Below, in pieces: positions 9,203-17,036 of a stretch of 64,000 nucleotides of DNA. The stretch's first letter is position 1; each line of letters opens with the position of its first letter. The stretch is taken from contig NZ_JAPEPC010000001.1 in NCBI RefSeq assembly GCF_026340465.1, forward strand, positions 5,996,001-6,060,000, in the 5' to 3' direction. The position numbers were made by a program, and so were the translations under genes. This DNA comes from Streptomyces sp. NBC_01306. Its GTDB lineage: Bacteria; Actinomycetota; Actinomycetes; Streptomycetales; Streptomycetaceae. Under the pieces are notes generated by a model. The model saw only the letters and a program-made list of their open reading frames with translations, did no database searches and was not told the DNA's origin.

Positions 9203-9994
9203 ATGACCTCGCTCGACTACGTGCTCGACAAGGACGGCGTACGGCTGACCGTCGAGGACGCGGTTGCCACGGTGACGCTGGCCAACCCCGCGAAGCGCAA
9301 CGCCCAGTCTCCCGCTCTGTGGCGGGCGTTGACAGAAGCGGGACGGTCACTGCCGGGCAGTGTCCGCGTCGTGGTGCTGCGCGGTGAGGGCAAGTCCTTC
9401 TCCGCGGGCCTGGACCGGCAGGCGTTCACGCCTGAGGGTTTCGACGGTGAGCCGTCCTTCCTCGATCTGGCACGCGGTGATGACGCCACGCTCGACGCGG
9501 CCATCGCCGAGTACCAGGAGGCGTTCACCTGGTGGCGCCGCACCGACCTGATCACCATCGCCGCCGTACAGGGCCACGCGATCGGTGCCGGGTTCCAGCT
9601 CGCCCTCGCCTGCGACCTGCGGGTCGTCGCCGACGACGTGCAGTTCGCCATGCGCGAGACCAGCCTCGGGCTCGTCCCCGACCTCACCGGCACATATCCG
9701 CTGGTGGGGCTCGTCGGCTATGCCCGGGCGCTGGAGATCTGCGCCACCGGCCGGTTCGTGCACGCCGACGAAGCCGTCCGTACGGGTCTGGCCAATCTGG
9801 CCGTCCCCGCCGACGAACTCGACGGAACGGTCACCGACCTGGCGGCCGCCCTGCTCGCCGCCCCCCGCGATGCGGTCATCGAGACCAAGGCACTGCTGCT
9901 CGGGGCACCGGACCGTACGTACGAGGAGCAGCGCACAGCCGAGCGCGCCGGACAGGCCCGCAGGCTGCGTGACCTGGCGGGACTGTCCGACTGA
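9203..9994 (+). CDS. Enoyl-CoA hydratase/isomerase family protein
   Basis: This 263-residue crotonase-fold protein has the two oxyanion-hole segments KSFSAGLD (about 63-70) and GHAIGAGFQLALACDLR (about 123-139). The family hydrates or isomerises acyl-CoA double bonds in beta-oxidation and related pathways. A glutamate candidate follows in RETSLGLVPD. The start is ATG 9203 with CCGGAGA upstream. It is separated from gbn by 123 bp containing small hairpins and the inverted repeat just before the start. The physiological acyl-CoA is not predictable from context. Confidence 0.9.
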   Translation: MTSLDYVLDKDGVRLTVEDAVATVTLANPAKRNAQSPALWRALTEAGRSLPGSVRVVVLRGEGKSFSAGLDRQAFTPEGFDGEPSFLDLARGDDATLDAAIAEYQEAFTWWRRTDLITIAAVQGHAIGAGFQLALACDLRVVADDVQFAMRETSLGLVPDLTGTYPLVGLVGYARALEICATGRFVHADEAVRTGLANLAVPADELDGTVTDLAAALLAAPRDAVIETKALLLGAPDRTYEEQRTAERAGQARRLRDLAGLSD

Positions 9995-10074
9995 CGGTCC
10001 GGCTCCCAGTCCGGCCGGTGGTCCGGCCGCCTGTCCGCGCGCCTGTCCGGCCGACTGTCCGTACGGCGCTCCCG

Positions 10075-10116
10075 TCTTCCCTCAGGCCACCCGGCTCTTC
10101 CCTCAGGCCACCCGGC
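10075..10116. repeat. Perfect 21-bp tandem duplication across the amaP stop codon
   Basis: A 21-bp unit beginning TCTTCCCTCAGG is present at 10075-10095 and exactly repeated at 10096-10116. The second copy contains the TGA stop of the minus-strand AmaP gene and its last codons (Arg-Arg-Val-Ala). The first copy is therefore a spare gene end, consistent with a recent slippage duplication. Confidence 0.92.
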
Positions 10117-10681
10117 GCGCGCGGTGCTTCACCGGGCGCAGCTGGACCTCGGCGGGAAGCTCGGCCAGCCCGGCCGACTCGCGGGCGTGCGCCAGGGCCC
10201 CGGTGGTGAGGTCCGAGAGCGCGGACACCGGCTCCGCGTGCGGCGCGAGCGCCATACCGATCCGGGCCGCGGGGGAGGTGCGCCGGCCGGTCAGCCGGAC
10301 CACCGCACGGTCGACGCCGTGCAGCGACTCGGCCTCGGCCGCCAGCGCGTTCTCCAGTGCCCGGCCCCTGAGCCGCGCGCCGTCCCCGTCGCCGCTGTCG
10401 ACCAGCACCTCGGAGAGACGCGAGCGGCGCAGCTGGGCGAGCAGCCACCACAGCGCGAGCAGCACGATGACGGCGAACACCGCGATGACCACCGGCCACC
10501 ACCAGCTGTCGCCGCGCCATTTGGTGCGGCGCGCCGTGCTGAGCAGGACGTCGTGCGGCCCGCTCCAGGGCCACCACGAGGGAACGGAGAGGTGCAGCCC
10601 CGCGGCCAGCACCGCTCCGCCAAGGGCGAGCAGTACGAGTCCGGCGAGGGTGAGCAGCACCCGGTTGACTGTCTTCAGCAT
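10103..10681 (-). CDS. amaP: Alkaline-shock-response membrane anchor protein AmaP-like
   Basis: This 192-residue protein has two transmembrane helices (about residues 5-27 and 63-85) followed by a cytoplasmic domain, the AmaP architecture. In Staphylococcus AmaP tethers Asp23 to the membrane. Two Asp23-family genes lie upstream in the same minus-strand operon (11342-11686 and 11903-12382), supporting the same role here. The C-terminal region carries an Asp23-like LRGRALENAL...VDRAVVRLTGR stretch. It is the last gene of the operon. Confidence 0.85.
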   Translation of the reverse strand: MLKTVNRVLLTLAGLVLLALGGAVLAAGLHLSVPSWWPWSGPHDVLLSTARRTKWRGDSWWWPVVIAVFAVIVLLALWWLLAQLRRSRLSEVLVDSGDGDGARLRGRALENALAAEAESLHGVDRAVVRLTGRRTSPAARIGMALAPHAEPVSALSDLTTGALAHARESAGLAELPAEVQLRPVKHRARRVA

Positions 10682-10688
10682 CGAAGCG

Positions 10689-11345
10689 TCACCCCTTCTT
10701 GGCCGGACGGCTGACGTGTACGGAGAGCCGCGGCCGCGACGCGAGCCCCAGGCCGTTGATCCCTGCCGTCATCGCGCTGTCCAAGTCGGCCCGTACGTCG
10801 TCGAGTTCGCGGAAGTGTGCGCGGGCGCGCACCTTGACCTTGGAGCGCTTCATCCGGATGCGCACGGACTGCACACCGGGCACCTCCATGGCCCGGTCCC
10901 GCAGCACCAGCGCCGCCGCGTCCCGTTCGAGCGCTGCCTTGATCTGCGGGCTGTCGCGCCGCATCGTCAGCAGCGAGCGCAGGCCCGGGGTGAGCGCCAG
11001 GATGATCAGCCAGAGGCCGATGGCCATCGCGACCCCGGCGCCGACCTTGATCCAGATGCTGTCCAGGGGGCGTGTCGCCAGATCGTCGGCGACCACACGG
11101 CGCCAGTGCATCGCGGGCCGCCCGGCCCGGACCGCCGACACGTCGTACAGCAGCACGCCGGACGCCGCGAGCACCACGAGCGCGAGCAGCGCCGCCGGTG
11201 TCCTGCGCCCCGACCAGAATCGCCTCGCCCGGCCACCCGACCCGGGCACCGGTGCGTACGCCGTGGCGGAGCCGGGACCGCTGGGCTCGGCCGGGGTCTT
11301 CTCCAGGACGGGAAGCCGCCGCGTGCTGTCGTCCGCCTCGCTCAT
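10689..11345 (-). CDS. DUF6286-type membrane protein of the Asp23 cluster
   Basis: This 218-residue protein has a disordered Pro/Ser-rich N terminus (1-45), two transmembrane helices (about 50-70 and 98-122) and a cytoplasmic Asp23-like C-terminal region (VQSVRIRMKRSKVKVRARAHF). The ATG at 11345 overlaps the stop of the upstream Asp23 gene as ATGA, indicating translational coupling; the longer ORF back to 11477 is a shadow. It is 7 bp from amaP. The domain name is from memory. The role is probably envelope stress, with AmaP and Asp23. Confidence 0.82.
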   Translation of the reverse strand: MSEADDSTRRLPVLEKTPAEPSGPGSATAYAPVPGSGGRARRFWSGRRTPAALLALVVLAASGVLLYDVSAVRAGRPAMHWRRVVADDLATRPLDSIWIKVGAGVAMAIGLWLIILALTPGLRSLLTMRRDSPQIKAALERDAAALVLRDRAMEVPGVQSVRIRMKRSKVKVRARAHFRELDDVRADLDSAMTAGINGLGLASRPRLSVHVSRPAKKG

Positions 11346-11686
11346 CGGGCCCTCCCCCGGTCGGAGCCGCGGGTCTGCTCGGAGTGCAGCTGCTCGACCT
11401 GCACCGCCACCTCGGGCACCTCCATGCCCGCCAGCGACTCGACCCGCTGGGCCACCCGGCGGCGGACCGCACCGCACTGGGCGCCGATGTCGGACGGATA
11501 GCCGAGATCCAGACTGACCCGCACCCGCGCACGGGAGTCCTGCACGGTGACCGTGGCGTGCGGGGCCGTTCCGCCGGCGGGCACCGTGCCGATCGCCTCA
11601 CGCGCCGCCTGCGCCGCGATCTTCGACACGACCCGGTCGGCGATGCGGGTCGAGCCGCGTTCCGCGGGCGCCACCTGAGCGGTCAT
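11342..11686 (-). CDS. Asp23/Gls24 family envelope stress response protein
   Basis: This 114-residue protein carries the Asp23 pattern: IADRVVSKIAAQAAREAIG, then a beta-hairpin ARVRVSLDLGYPSDIG, then VRRRVAQRVESLAGMEVPEVAVQVEQL. Asp23 proteins form membrane-associated assemblies that respond to cell-wall stress. The start overlaps the upstream 63-aa gene (11683-11686) and its stop overlaps the next start, so it sits in a tightly coupled operon. It is shorter than the other Asp23 copy (11903-12382) and lacks its acidic tail. Confidence 0.88.
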   Translation of the reverse strand: MTAQVAPAERGSTRIADRVVSKIAAQAAREAIGTVPAGGTAPHATVTVQDSRARVRVSLDLGYPSDIGAQCGAVRRRVAQRVESLAGMEVPEVAVQVEQLHSEQTRGSDRGRAR

Positions 11687-11874
11687 CGCCGCCCGTCGCC
11701 GTGGTCGCGGCCGCGGAAGAAGTCACCGGCTTCGAGGTCGCCGTCGGCGAACTTGCCCGCCACGAAGCCGATCGCACCGAGTGCGGCCACCAGAAGAAAG
11801 GCTCCGAAGCCGCCGAAGTAGCCGGCGAAGCCAAGTGCCATACCGACCAACAGGCCGACCACAGCCATACTCAT
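11683..11874 (-). CDS. Small glycine-rich membrane protein of the Asp23 operon
   Basis: This 63-residue protein is a hydrophobic hairpin (about residues 4-45) rich in Gly, Ala and Phe, with a short charged C terminus (DHGDGRR). The ATG at 11874 follows a GGAG sequence. Its end overlaps the start of the following Asp23 gene by 4 bp. Small proteins of this kind recur in actinobacterial Asp23/AmaP operons. No specific function is known to me. Confidence 0.8.
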   Translation of the reverse strand: MSMAVVGLLVGMALGFAGYFGGFGAFLLVAALGAIGFVAGKFADGDLEAGDFFRGRDHGDGRR

Positions 11875-11902
11875 CGTGCGCTCCTAAGCCGAAGGTACGG
11901 GG

Positions 11903-12382
11903 TTACTGAAGTCGGGACTCCGGCTCTTCGTCGTCTTCCTCGTCGGGCAGCTTCACATCGCTGACCGCGATATTGACCTCGACGACCTCAAGTCCCGTCA
12001 TGCGCTCCACAGCCGAGATGACGTTCTCCCGCACATCGCGTGCGACCTCCGAGATCGACACGCCGTACTCGACGACGATCTCCAGATCGAGAGCCGTCTG
12101 GACCTCACCGACCTCGGCCTTCACCCCGCGCGACACGGACTTGGTGCCGCCGCCGGGCACCCGGTCGCGCACCGCACCGAACGTACGGGAGATCCCGCTG
12201 CCCATCGCGTGCACGCCGGGCACGTCGCGCGCCGCGAGACCGGCGATCTTCTCGACCACGCCGTCCGCGATGGTGGTACGGCCGCGGGATCCGGGGGCGC
12301 CGCCGCCGCGCTTGGTCACATCGGGCCTGGCGGGCCCCTTGCCAGAGGTGTCGGACTGGTTCTGCTGCGGGGTCTCACTCAT
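11903..12382 (-). CDS. Asp23/Gls24 family envelope stress response protein, first gene of the operon
   Basis: This 159-residue protein has a disordered polar N terminus (1-35), then the Asp23 domain with TTIADGVVEKIAGLAARDVPGVHAM and VRENVISAVERMTGLEVVEVNIAVSDV, and an acidic tail (DEEDDEEPES). I start it at ATG 12382 (MSETPQQ); the longer ORF upstream overlaps a divergent gene and is a shadow. It heads a five-gene minus-strand run and shares a 92-bp divergent promoter region with 12475-13194. Confidence 0.88.
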   Translation of the reverse strand: MSETPQQNQSDTSGKGPARPDVTKRGGGAPGSRGRTTIADGVVEKIAGLAARDVPGVHAMGSGISRTFGAVRDRVPGGGTKSVSRGVKAEVGEVQTALDLEIVVEYGVSISEVARDVRENVISAVERMTGLEVVEVNIAVSDVKLPDEEDDEEPESRLQ

Positions 12383-12474
12383 CGCCGTACGTCCTCTCCG
12401 AGCGGTAGCCGATTCTGTGCCCACCGTAGGTGCGCTTTCCCGGTTCCGCGCCGGGAATGCGGCAGGGTGGAGGT

Positions 12475-13194
12475 ATGACGGGTGACGGATCGCGGGTGCA
12501 GGACGGGTGGGCGCAGGCCGTCCGCAGCAGGCTCGGCCTCGGCAGGCTGCTGCCGCTCGGCGGCGCGCGGGACGGGGCCTGGATCGCCGAGGATGCGGCC
12601 GCCGCCGTGCTGCGGCGCGCTGCCGGCGGGGTGCCGGGGGTCGCCCTCGGGAAGCTGAGGATTGCCCCGGCCGAGACCGGTGGGACGGCCCGCTCGGCGG
12701 TTCCGGCCCCGCCGAGCGCCCTGCCGCCCGGGCCGCTGCGGGTCGAGGCGGAGGCCGAAGCGGCGGCCGGGGGAGAGTCACTGCCGGCGGCCGTCGAGCG
12801 GCTGCGGGACGCGCTGTTCGGGGCCTGCGCCGATGCGCTGGGGCTCGAAGTGGCCGAGGTGGACGTACGGGTGACGGGGCTGCTGGACGCCCCGTCGGAC
12901 CCGTCGGCGCCGGGCGGGCCGAACCCGCCGCCGGTCGTTGGGCCGGACAGGGGAGTCGCTGCTGTACGGGGCCCCGAGGCGGAGGCGGCCGCCGCCGTTC
13001 CCGGCGTCGCCCGTCTGACCGGTGTCCTCGGGGACGCCGTGCACCGCACCGACCACCACGTCCGGGTGGAGCTCGCGGTGGCCGCCGGGCGGCGGGCCCT
13101 CGATGTGGCGGGGGCGGTGCGGTCGGCGGTGGCCGCGGCGGCCGGTGCGGACCGGTCGGTCGCCGTGCTGGTCACGGCGGTGGAACTGCCCTGA
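12475..13194 (+). CDS. Asp23-cluster-associated hypothetical protein
   Basis: This 239-residue Ala/Gly/Pro-rich protein is encoded divergently from the Asp23 operon. Two segments, ALGLEVAEVDVRVTGLL (about residues 120-140) and the C-terminal VELAVAAGRRALDVAGAVRSAVAAAA...VTAVELP, resemble the strand-helix pattern of Asp23 domains, so it may be a degenerate double Asp23 protein. That is inference from pattern, not a family match. ATG 12475 is preceded by GGTGGAGG, unusually close; GTG 12430 is an alternative start. Confidence 0.75.
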   Translation: MTGDGSRVQDGWAQAVRSRLGLGRLLPLGGARDGAWIAEDAAAAVLRRAAGGVPGVALGKLRIAPAETGGTARSAVPAPPSALPPGPLRVEAEAEAAAGGESLPAAVERLRDALFGACADALGLEVAEVDVRVTGLLDAPSDPSAPGGPNPPPVVGPDRGVAAVRGPEAEAAAAVPGVARLTGVLGDAVHRTDHHVRVELAVAAGRRALDVAGAVRSAVAAAAGADRSVAVLVTAVELP

Positions 13195-13215
13195 CCCGGC
13201 CCCTGTTCAGGACCG

Positions 13216-13247
13216 GGCCGCCCGGCTGCGTAACCGGCCGGGCGGCC
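13216..13247. terminator. Bidirectional stem-loop between convergent genes
   Basis: GGCCGCCCGGC (13216-13226) pairs perfectly with GCCGGGCGGCC (13237-13247) around a 10-nt loop. It lies between the plus-strand Asp23-associated gene (ends 13194) and the minus-strand SDR gene (ends 13288), so it can serve both. Confidence 0.7.
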
Positions 13248-13287
13248 GGCTGCGCAGCCGGACCGTGCACGGCGGGCGCCGTGCGGG

Positions 13288-14043
13288 TCAGAATCCGCGC
13301 CGGGAACCGCCGTCGACCGGCAGCATGACCCCGGTGAGGTACGAGGCCCCGGGCGACAGCAGGAACGCGGCGGCCCTGCCGAACTCCTCCGGCCGCCCGT
13401 AGCGCCGCAGCGGAATCCCCGCCTCGCTCCTCGTGCGCGCCGCCTCCGGGTCACCGCCGAGCGTGTCGAGGTGCCGCACCCGGTCCGTGTCGATGCGGCC
13501 TGGCAGCAGCCCGACCACCCGGATCCCGAGCGGACCCACCTCGTCGGCGAGCGACTTGGCGAAACCGGCCAGACCGGGGCGGAGCCCGTTGGAGATCGTC
13601 AGGCCGCCGATGGGCTCGTGCACCGAGCCGGAGAGCACCAGGCCGATCACGCCGCCGTCGGACAGCTCGGCCGCGGCGGTGCGGGCGAGCCGCACCGCGC
13701 CCAGGAAGACGGCCTCGAAGGCCGTGCGCCACTGCTCGTCGGTGTTGTCGGCCGCGGAGCCTGCGGCCGGGCCGCCGACGCTGATCAGGATGCCGTCGAA
13801 GCGGCCGAAGTGCTCCCGCGCGGTGGCGATCAGCCGCTCGGCGACCGCGGGGTCGCTGTTGTCGGCCGCCACCCCGATCACACCGGGACCGAGCTCGGCC
13901 GCCGCAGCTCGCGCCGTATCCGCGTCGCGCCCGGTGATGATCACCTTCGCCCCGTCGGCCGCCAGCTCACGTGCGGAGGCGAACCCCAGCCCCCTGGTGG
14001 CCCCGGTGACGACGTAGACGCGGTCCTTCAGTCCAAGATCCAT
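13288..14043 (-). CDS. Short-chain dehydrogenase/reductase family protein with atypical active site
   Basis: The product is about 251 residues with a canonical Rossmann start, VYVVTGATRGLGFAS, and a C terminus LTGVMLPVDGG typical of FabG-like SDRs. The catalytic serine is present (VLSGS), but the positions of the usual Tyr and Lys, 13 and 17 residues later, read Ser and Arg (SNGLRPGL in place of YxASKxxL). Normal hydride-transfer chemistry is therefore doubtful. ATG 14043 (MDLGLKD) has a better-spaced ribosome-binding site than ATG 14058. It ends convergent with the Asp23-associated gene and nearly abuts the GH15 gene. Confidence 0.88.
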   Translation of the reverse strand: MDLGLKDRVYVVTGATRGLGFASARELAADGAKVIITGRDADTARAAAAELGPGVIGVAADNSDPAVAERLIATAREHFGRFDGILISVGGPAAGSAADNTDEQWRTAFEAVFLGAVRLARTAAAELSDGGVIGLVLSGSVHEPIGGLTISNGLRPGLAGFAKSLADEVGPLGIRVVGLLPGRIDTDRVRHLDTLGGDPEAARTRSEAGIPLRRYGRPEEFGRAAAFLLSPGASYLTGVMLPVDGGSRRGF

Positions 14044-14047
14044 GGCT

Positions 14048-15847
14048 CTATCCTGCATCCTCCTCGGGCGCCCCCAGCGCGCGGGCCAGCCCGAGAGCGG
14101 TGTTCACCAGGCCGATGTGGCTGAACGCCTGCGGGAAGTTGCCGAGTTGGCGCCCGGCCACCGGGTCGTACTCCTCGGCCAGCAGTCCGACGTCGTTGCG
14201 GAGCGACAGCAGCTTTTCGAGGAGCGCCTCGGCCTCCTTGACCCGCCCGGTCAGCCGCAGCGCGTCGGCCAGCCAGAACGAGCAGACCAGGAACGTCCCC
14301 TCGCCGCCCGGCAGGCCGTCCACCGCCGGCCCCGCCATGCTGTAGCGGCGCACCAGGCCGTCGTGGCACAGCTCCCGGCGTACGGCGTCGACCGTACCGA
14401 TCACCCGCGGATCGTCCGGCGGCAGGAAGCCGACCTGGGGGATGAGCAGCGTCGCCGCGTCCAGATCGGAGCAGCCGTACGACTGGGTGAAGGTGTTGTG
14501 CTCCTTGTCGAAGCCCTTCTCGCACACCTCCTGGTGCACCTCGTCGCGCATCCGCCGCCACCGCTCCACGTCCCCGTGCAGCTTCGGCTCGGCCTCCAGG
14601 GTGCGTACGGCGCGGTCGGCGGCCACCCACGCCATCACCTTCGAGTGCACGAAGTGGCGGCGCGGCCCGCGTACTTCCCACAGACCCTCGTCCGGCTCGC
14701 GCCAGCGCGACTCCAGGAAGCCGAGCAGAGCCAGCTGGAGCCTCCAGGCGTGCGGCTCATCGGCAAGACCCGACGTACGGGCCAGATAGAGCGAGTCGAT
14801 GACCTCGCCGTACACGTCGAGCTGAAGCTGGGTCACGGCTCCGTTCCCGGTGCGCACCGGCGCGGACCCCTCGTGGCCGCGCAGCCACTCCAGCTCCGTC
14901 TCGGGCAGCCGCCGCTCGCCGGCGAGCCCGTACATGATCTGCAGATCACCGGGGGCGCCCGCGACCGCGCGCAGCAGCCAGTCGCGCCACGCGGCGGCCT
15001 CCTCCAGATAGCCGCAGGCCAGCAGCGCGCCGAGGGTGAGCGTGGAGTCGCGCAGCCAGCAGAACCGGTAGTCCCAGTTGCGTACGCCCCCGATCTCCTC
15101 CGGGAGGGAGGTGGTGGGGGCCGCGACGATGCCGCCGGTCGGGGCGAAGGTGAGCGCCTTCAGGCTGATCAGCGAGCGGATCACGGCCTCGCGGTAAGGG
15201 CCCTGGTACCGGCAGCGCTCCGACCACTCGTGCCAGTCCTCCAGGGCGTCGGCCAGTGCCTCGTGCGGGTCCACCAGCGGAGGGCGCGGCTCCTCCGAGG
15301 GGTGCCAGGTGAGCACGAACGCCACCTTCTCGCCCGCGGCGACCGTGAACGACGAGCAGGTGGAGAACTGGTGGCCCCAGGTCCGCACCTCCGGCTCGCT
15401 GCGCAGCCACACCGAGTCCGGGCCCGCCACCGCGACCCGGTGCCCGTCCGAGCGGCGCATCCACGGGATGACCGAGCCGTAGTCGAAGCGCAGGCGCAGC
15501 GTTCCCGCCATCTCCACCTCGCCGGTGACACCTTCGACGATCCGCATGATGTCCGGGGCGGTGTCACGCTGCGGCATGAAGTCGGTGATTTTGACCGTGC
15601 CGGTCGCCGTCTCCCAGACCGATTCCAGGACGAGCGACTCGCCCCGGTAGCTCCGCCTGGTGCAGTTGCCGGCTCCGGCCGGGGCGATGCGCCAGTGGCC
15701 GTTCTCGTCGTCGCCGAGCAGCGAGGCGAAGCACGCCGCCGAGTCGAAGCGGGGCAGGCACAGCCAGTCGATGGAGCCGTCCCTGCCGACCAGGGCCGCG
15801 GTCTGCAGATCGCCGATGAGGGCGTAGTCCTCGATACGTTGGGTCAC
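14048..15847 (-). CDS. Glycoside hydrolase family 15 protein (trehalase/glucoamylase-like)
   Basis: The 599-residue protein starts with IEDYALIGDLQTAALVGRDG and GSIDWLCLPRFDS, the signature of the actinobacterial GH15 trehalase-type family. An (alpha/alpha)6 catalytic domain follows, including NWDYRFCWLRDS near residue 270 and a C-terminal TFLVCSFWLADAL. Members hydrolyse alpha-glucosidic bonds, and characterised mycobacterial homologues are trehalases. No signal peptide is seen, so it is probably cytoplasmic. It ends 5 bp before the start of the SDR gene downstream, suggesting an operon. Confidence 0.92.
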   Translation of the reverse strand: MTQRIEDYALIGDLQTAALVGRDGSIDWLCLPRFDSAACFASLLGDDENGHWRIAPAGAGNCTRRSYRGESLVLESVWETATGTVKITDFMPQRDTAPDIMRIVEGVTGEVEMAGTLRLRFDYGSVIPWMRRSDGHRVAVAGPDSVWLRSEPEVRTWGHQFSTCSSFTVAAGEKVAFVLTWHPSEEPRPPLVDPHEALADALEDWHEWSERCRYQGPYREAVIRSLISLKALTFAPTGGIVAAPTTSLPEEIGGVRNWDYRFCWLRDSTLTLGALLACGYLEEAAAWRDWLLRAVAGAPGDLQIMYGLAGERRLPETELEWLRGHEGSAPVRTGNGAVTQLQLDVYGEVIDSLYLARTSGLADEPHAWRLQLALLGFLESRWREPDEGLWEVRGPRRHFVHSKVMAWVAADRAVRTLEAEPKLHGDVERWRRMRDEVHQEVCEKGFDKEHNTFTQSYGCSDLDAATLLIPQVGFLPPDDPRVIGTVDAVRRELCHDGLVRRYSMAGPAVDGLPGGEGTFLVCSFWLADALRLTGRVKEAEALLEKLLSLRNDVGLLAEEYDPVAGRQLGNFPQAFSHIGLVNTALGLARALGAPEEDAG

Positions 15848-15877
15848 GGTGTGCCGTCTTCCCGGGACCGCGCCGGG

Positions 15878-16666
15878 TTAAGCAGCCGTGGGCACCGGTT
15901 CGGGTGTGCTCTCGGAGGCGGCCGCGGCCCGTTCGCGCTTCTCACGGCGTACGAGGACCACGAATCCGATGGGCACTCCGGCGGTGAAGAGCCACCACTG
16001 GACGGCGTACGCCATGTGCGGGCCGATGTCCGAGTGCTCGGGTGCCGGGATCAGCTGGGGCGAGTCGCCCTTGGGCGTGGGCGCGGTCTGCTCGATGTAG
16101 CCGCCGAGCACCGTCCTGCCCAGCGCCTTCGCCTCTTCGGCGCTGTTGATCAGCATCACCTGGTGGGGCGGCAGCCCCTTCTCGTTCTTGATCCCGCTGG
16201 CCCCGGTCGTCTCGTCGGCCATCAGCCGGCCGGCCACCGTGAGCCTGCCCTTGGGGGCGGGCGGGATCTTGGGGAGCGTGAGCTGGCTGCCGTTGTCCGC
16301 GACCCAGCCGCGGTTGATGAGTACGGTCTTGCCGTCGTCCAGGACGAAGGGCGTCAGGACGTGGTACCCGACGGTGCCGTCGGCCGAGGTCCTGCGCCGT
16401 ACGACGACCTCGTCCGCGTTGTCGAAGTGGCCGGTCGCCGTCACCTGGCGCCAGTACTGGTCGTACGGCACGGTGTGCCCGGGGGAGGTGAGGTCTCCGA
16501 CCGGTACGGGTCTCGACTTGAGATTCTTGCCGATGAGTGTGTTCTGCGCAACCTTGTGTTCATGGCGGTGCAGTTGCCAGAAGCCCAGCTTGATCATCGT
16601 CGGCATCAGGACGATGGAGACAAGGGCGAGAATCACCCACTGCCGTGTCAACAGGAAGCGGTACAC
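15878..16666 (-). CDS. SURF1 family cytochrome oxidase biogenesis protein
   Basis: The 262-residue protein has an N-terminal membrane helix (about 9-30) containing the SURF1 motif FWQLHRHEHK, a periplasmic domain with VLINRGWV (about 115-123), and a second helix near the C terminus (about 215-240) preceded by HMAYAVQWW. This is the standard two-helix SURF1 topology. SURF1 assists heme a insertion in aa3-type cytochrome oxidase. No oxidase genes are in the window, so it acts in trans. Confidence 0.93.
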   Translation of the reverse strand: MYRFLLTRQWVILALVSIVLMPTMIKLGFWQLHRHEHKVAQNTLIGKNLKSRPVPVGDLTSPGHTVPYDQYWRQVTATGHFDNADEVVVRRRTSADGTVGYHVLTPFVLDDGKTVLINRGWVADNGSQLTLPKIPPAPKGRLTVAGRLMADETTGASGIKNEKGLPPHQVMLINSAEEAKALGRTVLGGYIEQTAPTPKGDSPQLIPAPEHSDIGPHMAYAVQWWLFTAGVPIGFVVLVRREKRERAAAASESTPEPVPTAA

Positions 16667-16738
16667 GCCTCTGAAGGTACCCGCCCGGCGAAGCCCTCCG
16701 GACGGGGGGTCCGGCCGGAGGGACAGAACCGGGCAGAG

Positions 16739-16972
16739 TCAGACCTTGTCGACGATGCCCTCCTTCCCCTCCGCGCGGGCGCAGTGCCCGCCGCAGTACC
16801 ACACACCGTCGGCCTCCACGCCCTGCCCGATGACCTGGACACGGCAGTGCCCACAGATGGGCGCCATGCGGTGAATGGCGCAGGAGAAGCAGTCGAAGAC
16901 GTGGACCGCGCCCTGCGCGTGAACCTCGAAGGACATGCCGTAGTCGTTTCCGCATACCTCGCAACGTGCCAT
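16739..16972 (-). CDS. Small cysteine-rich zinc-ribbon protein
   Basis: The 77-residue protein has paired cysteines CEVC (4-7), CFSC, CGHC and a final C-GGHC, with several histidines, which is enough for two zinc sites. The layout resembles the prokaryotic metallothionein-like or zinc-ribbon proteins common in Streptomyces. No enzymatic motif is present. It is 72 bp from SURF1 and 64 bp from the exonuclease gene on the same strand. A metal-binding role is likely; the partner is unknown. Confidence 0.82.
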   Translation of the reverse strand: MARCEVCGNDYGMSFEVHAQGAVHVFDCFSCAIHRMAPICGHCRVQVIGQGVEADGVWYCGGHCARAEGKEGIVDKV

Positions 16973-17036
16973 GCGCCACAGGGTGGGACGCGCGGGCGCC
17001 GGCGGGCGAGCGGGCGGTGGGCGAGTCGCCCGCCAA

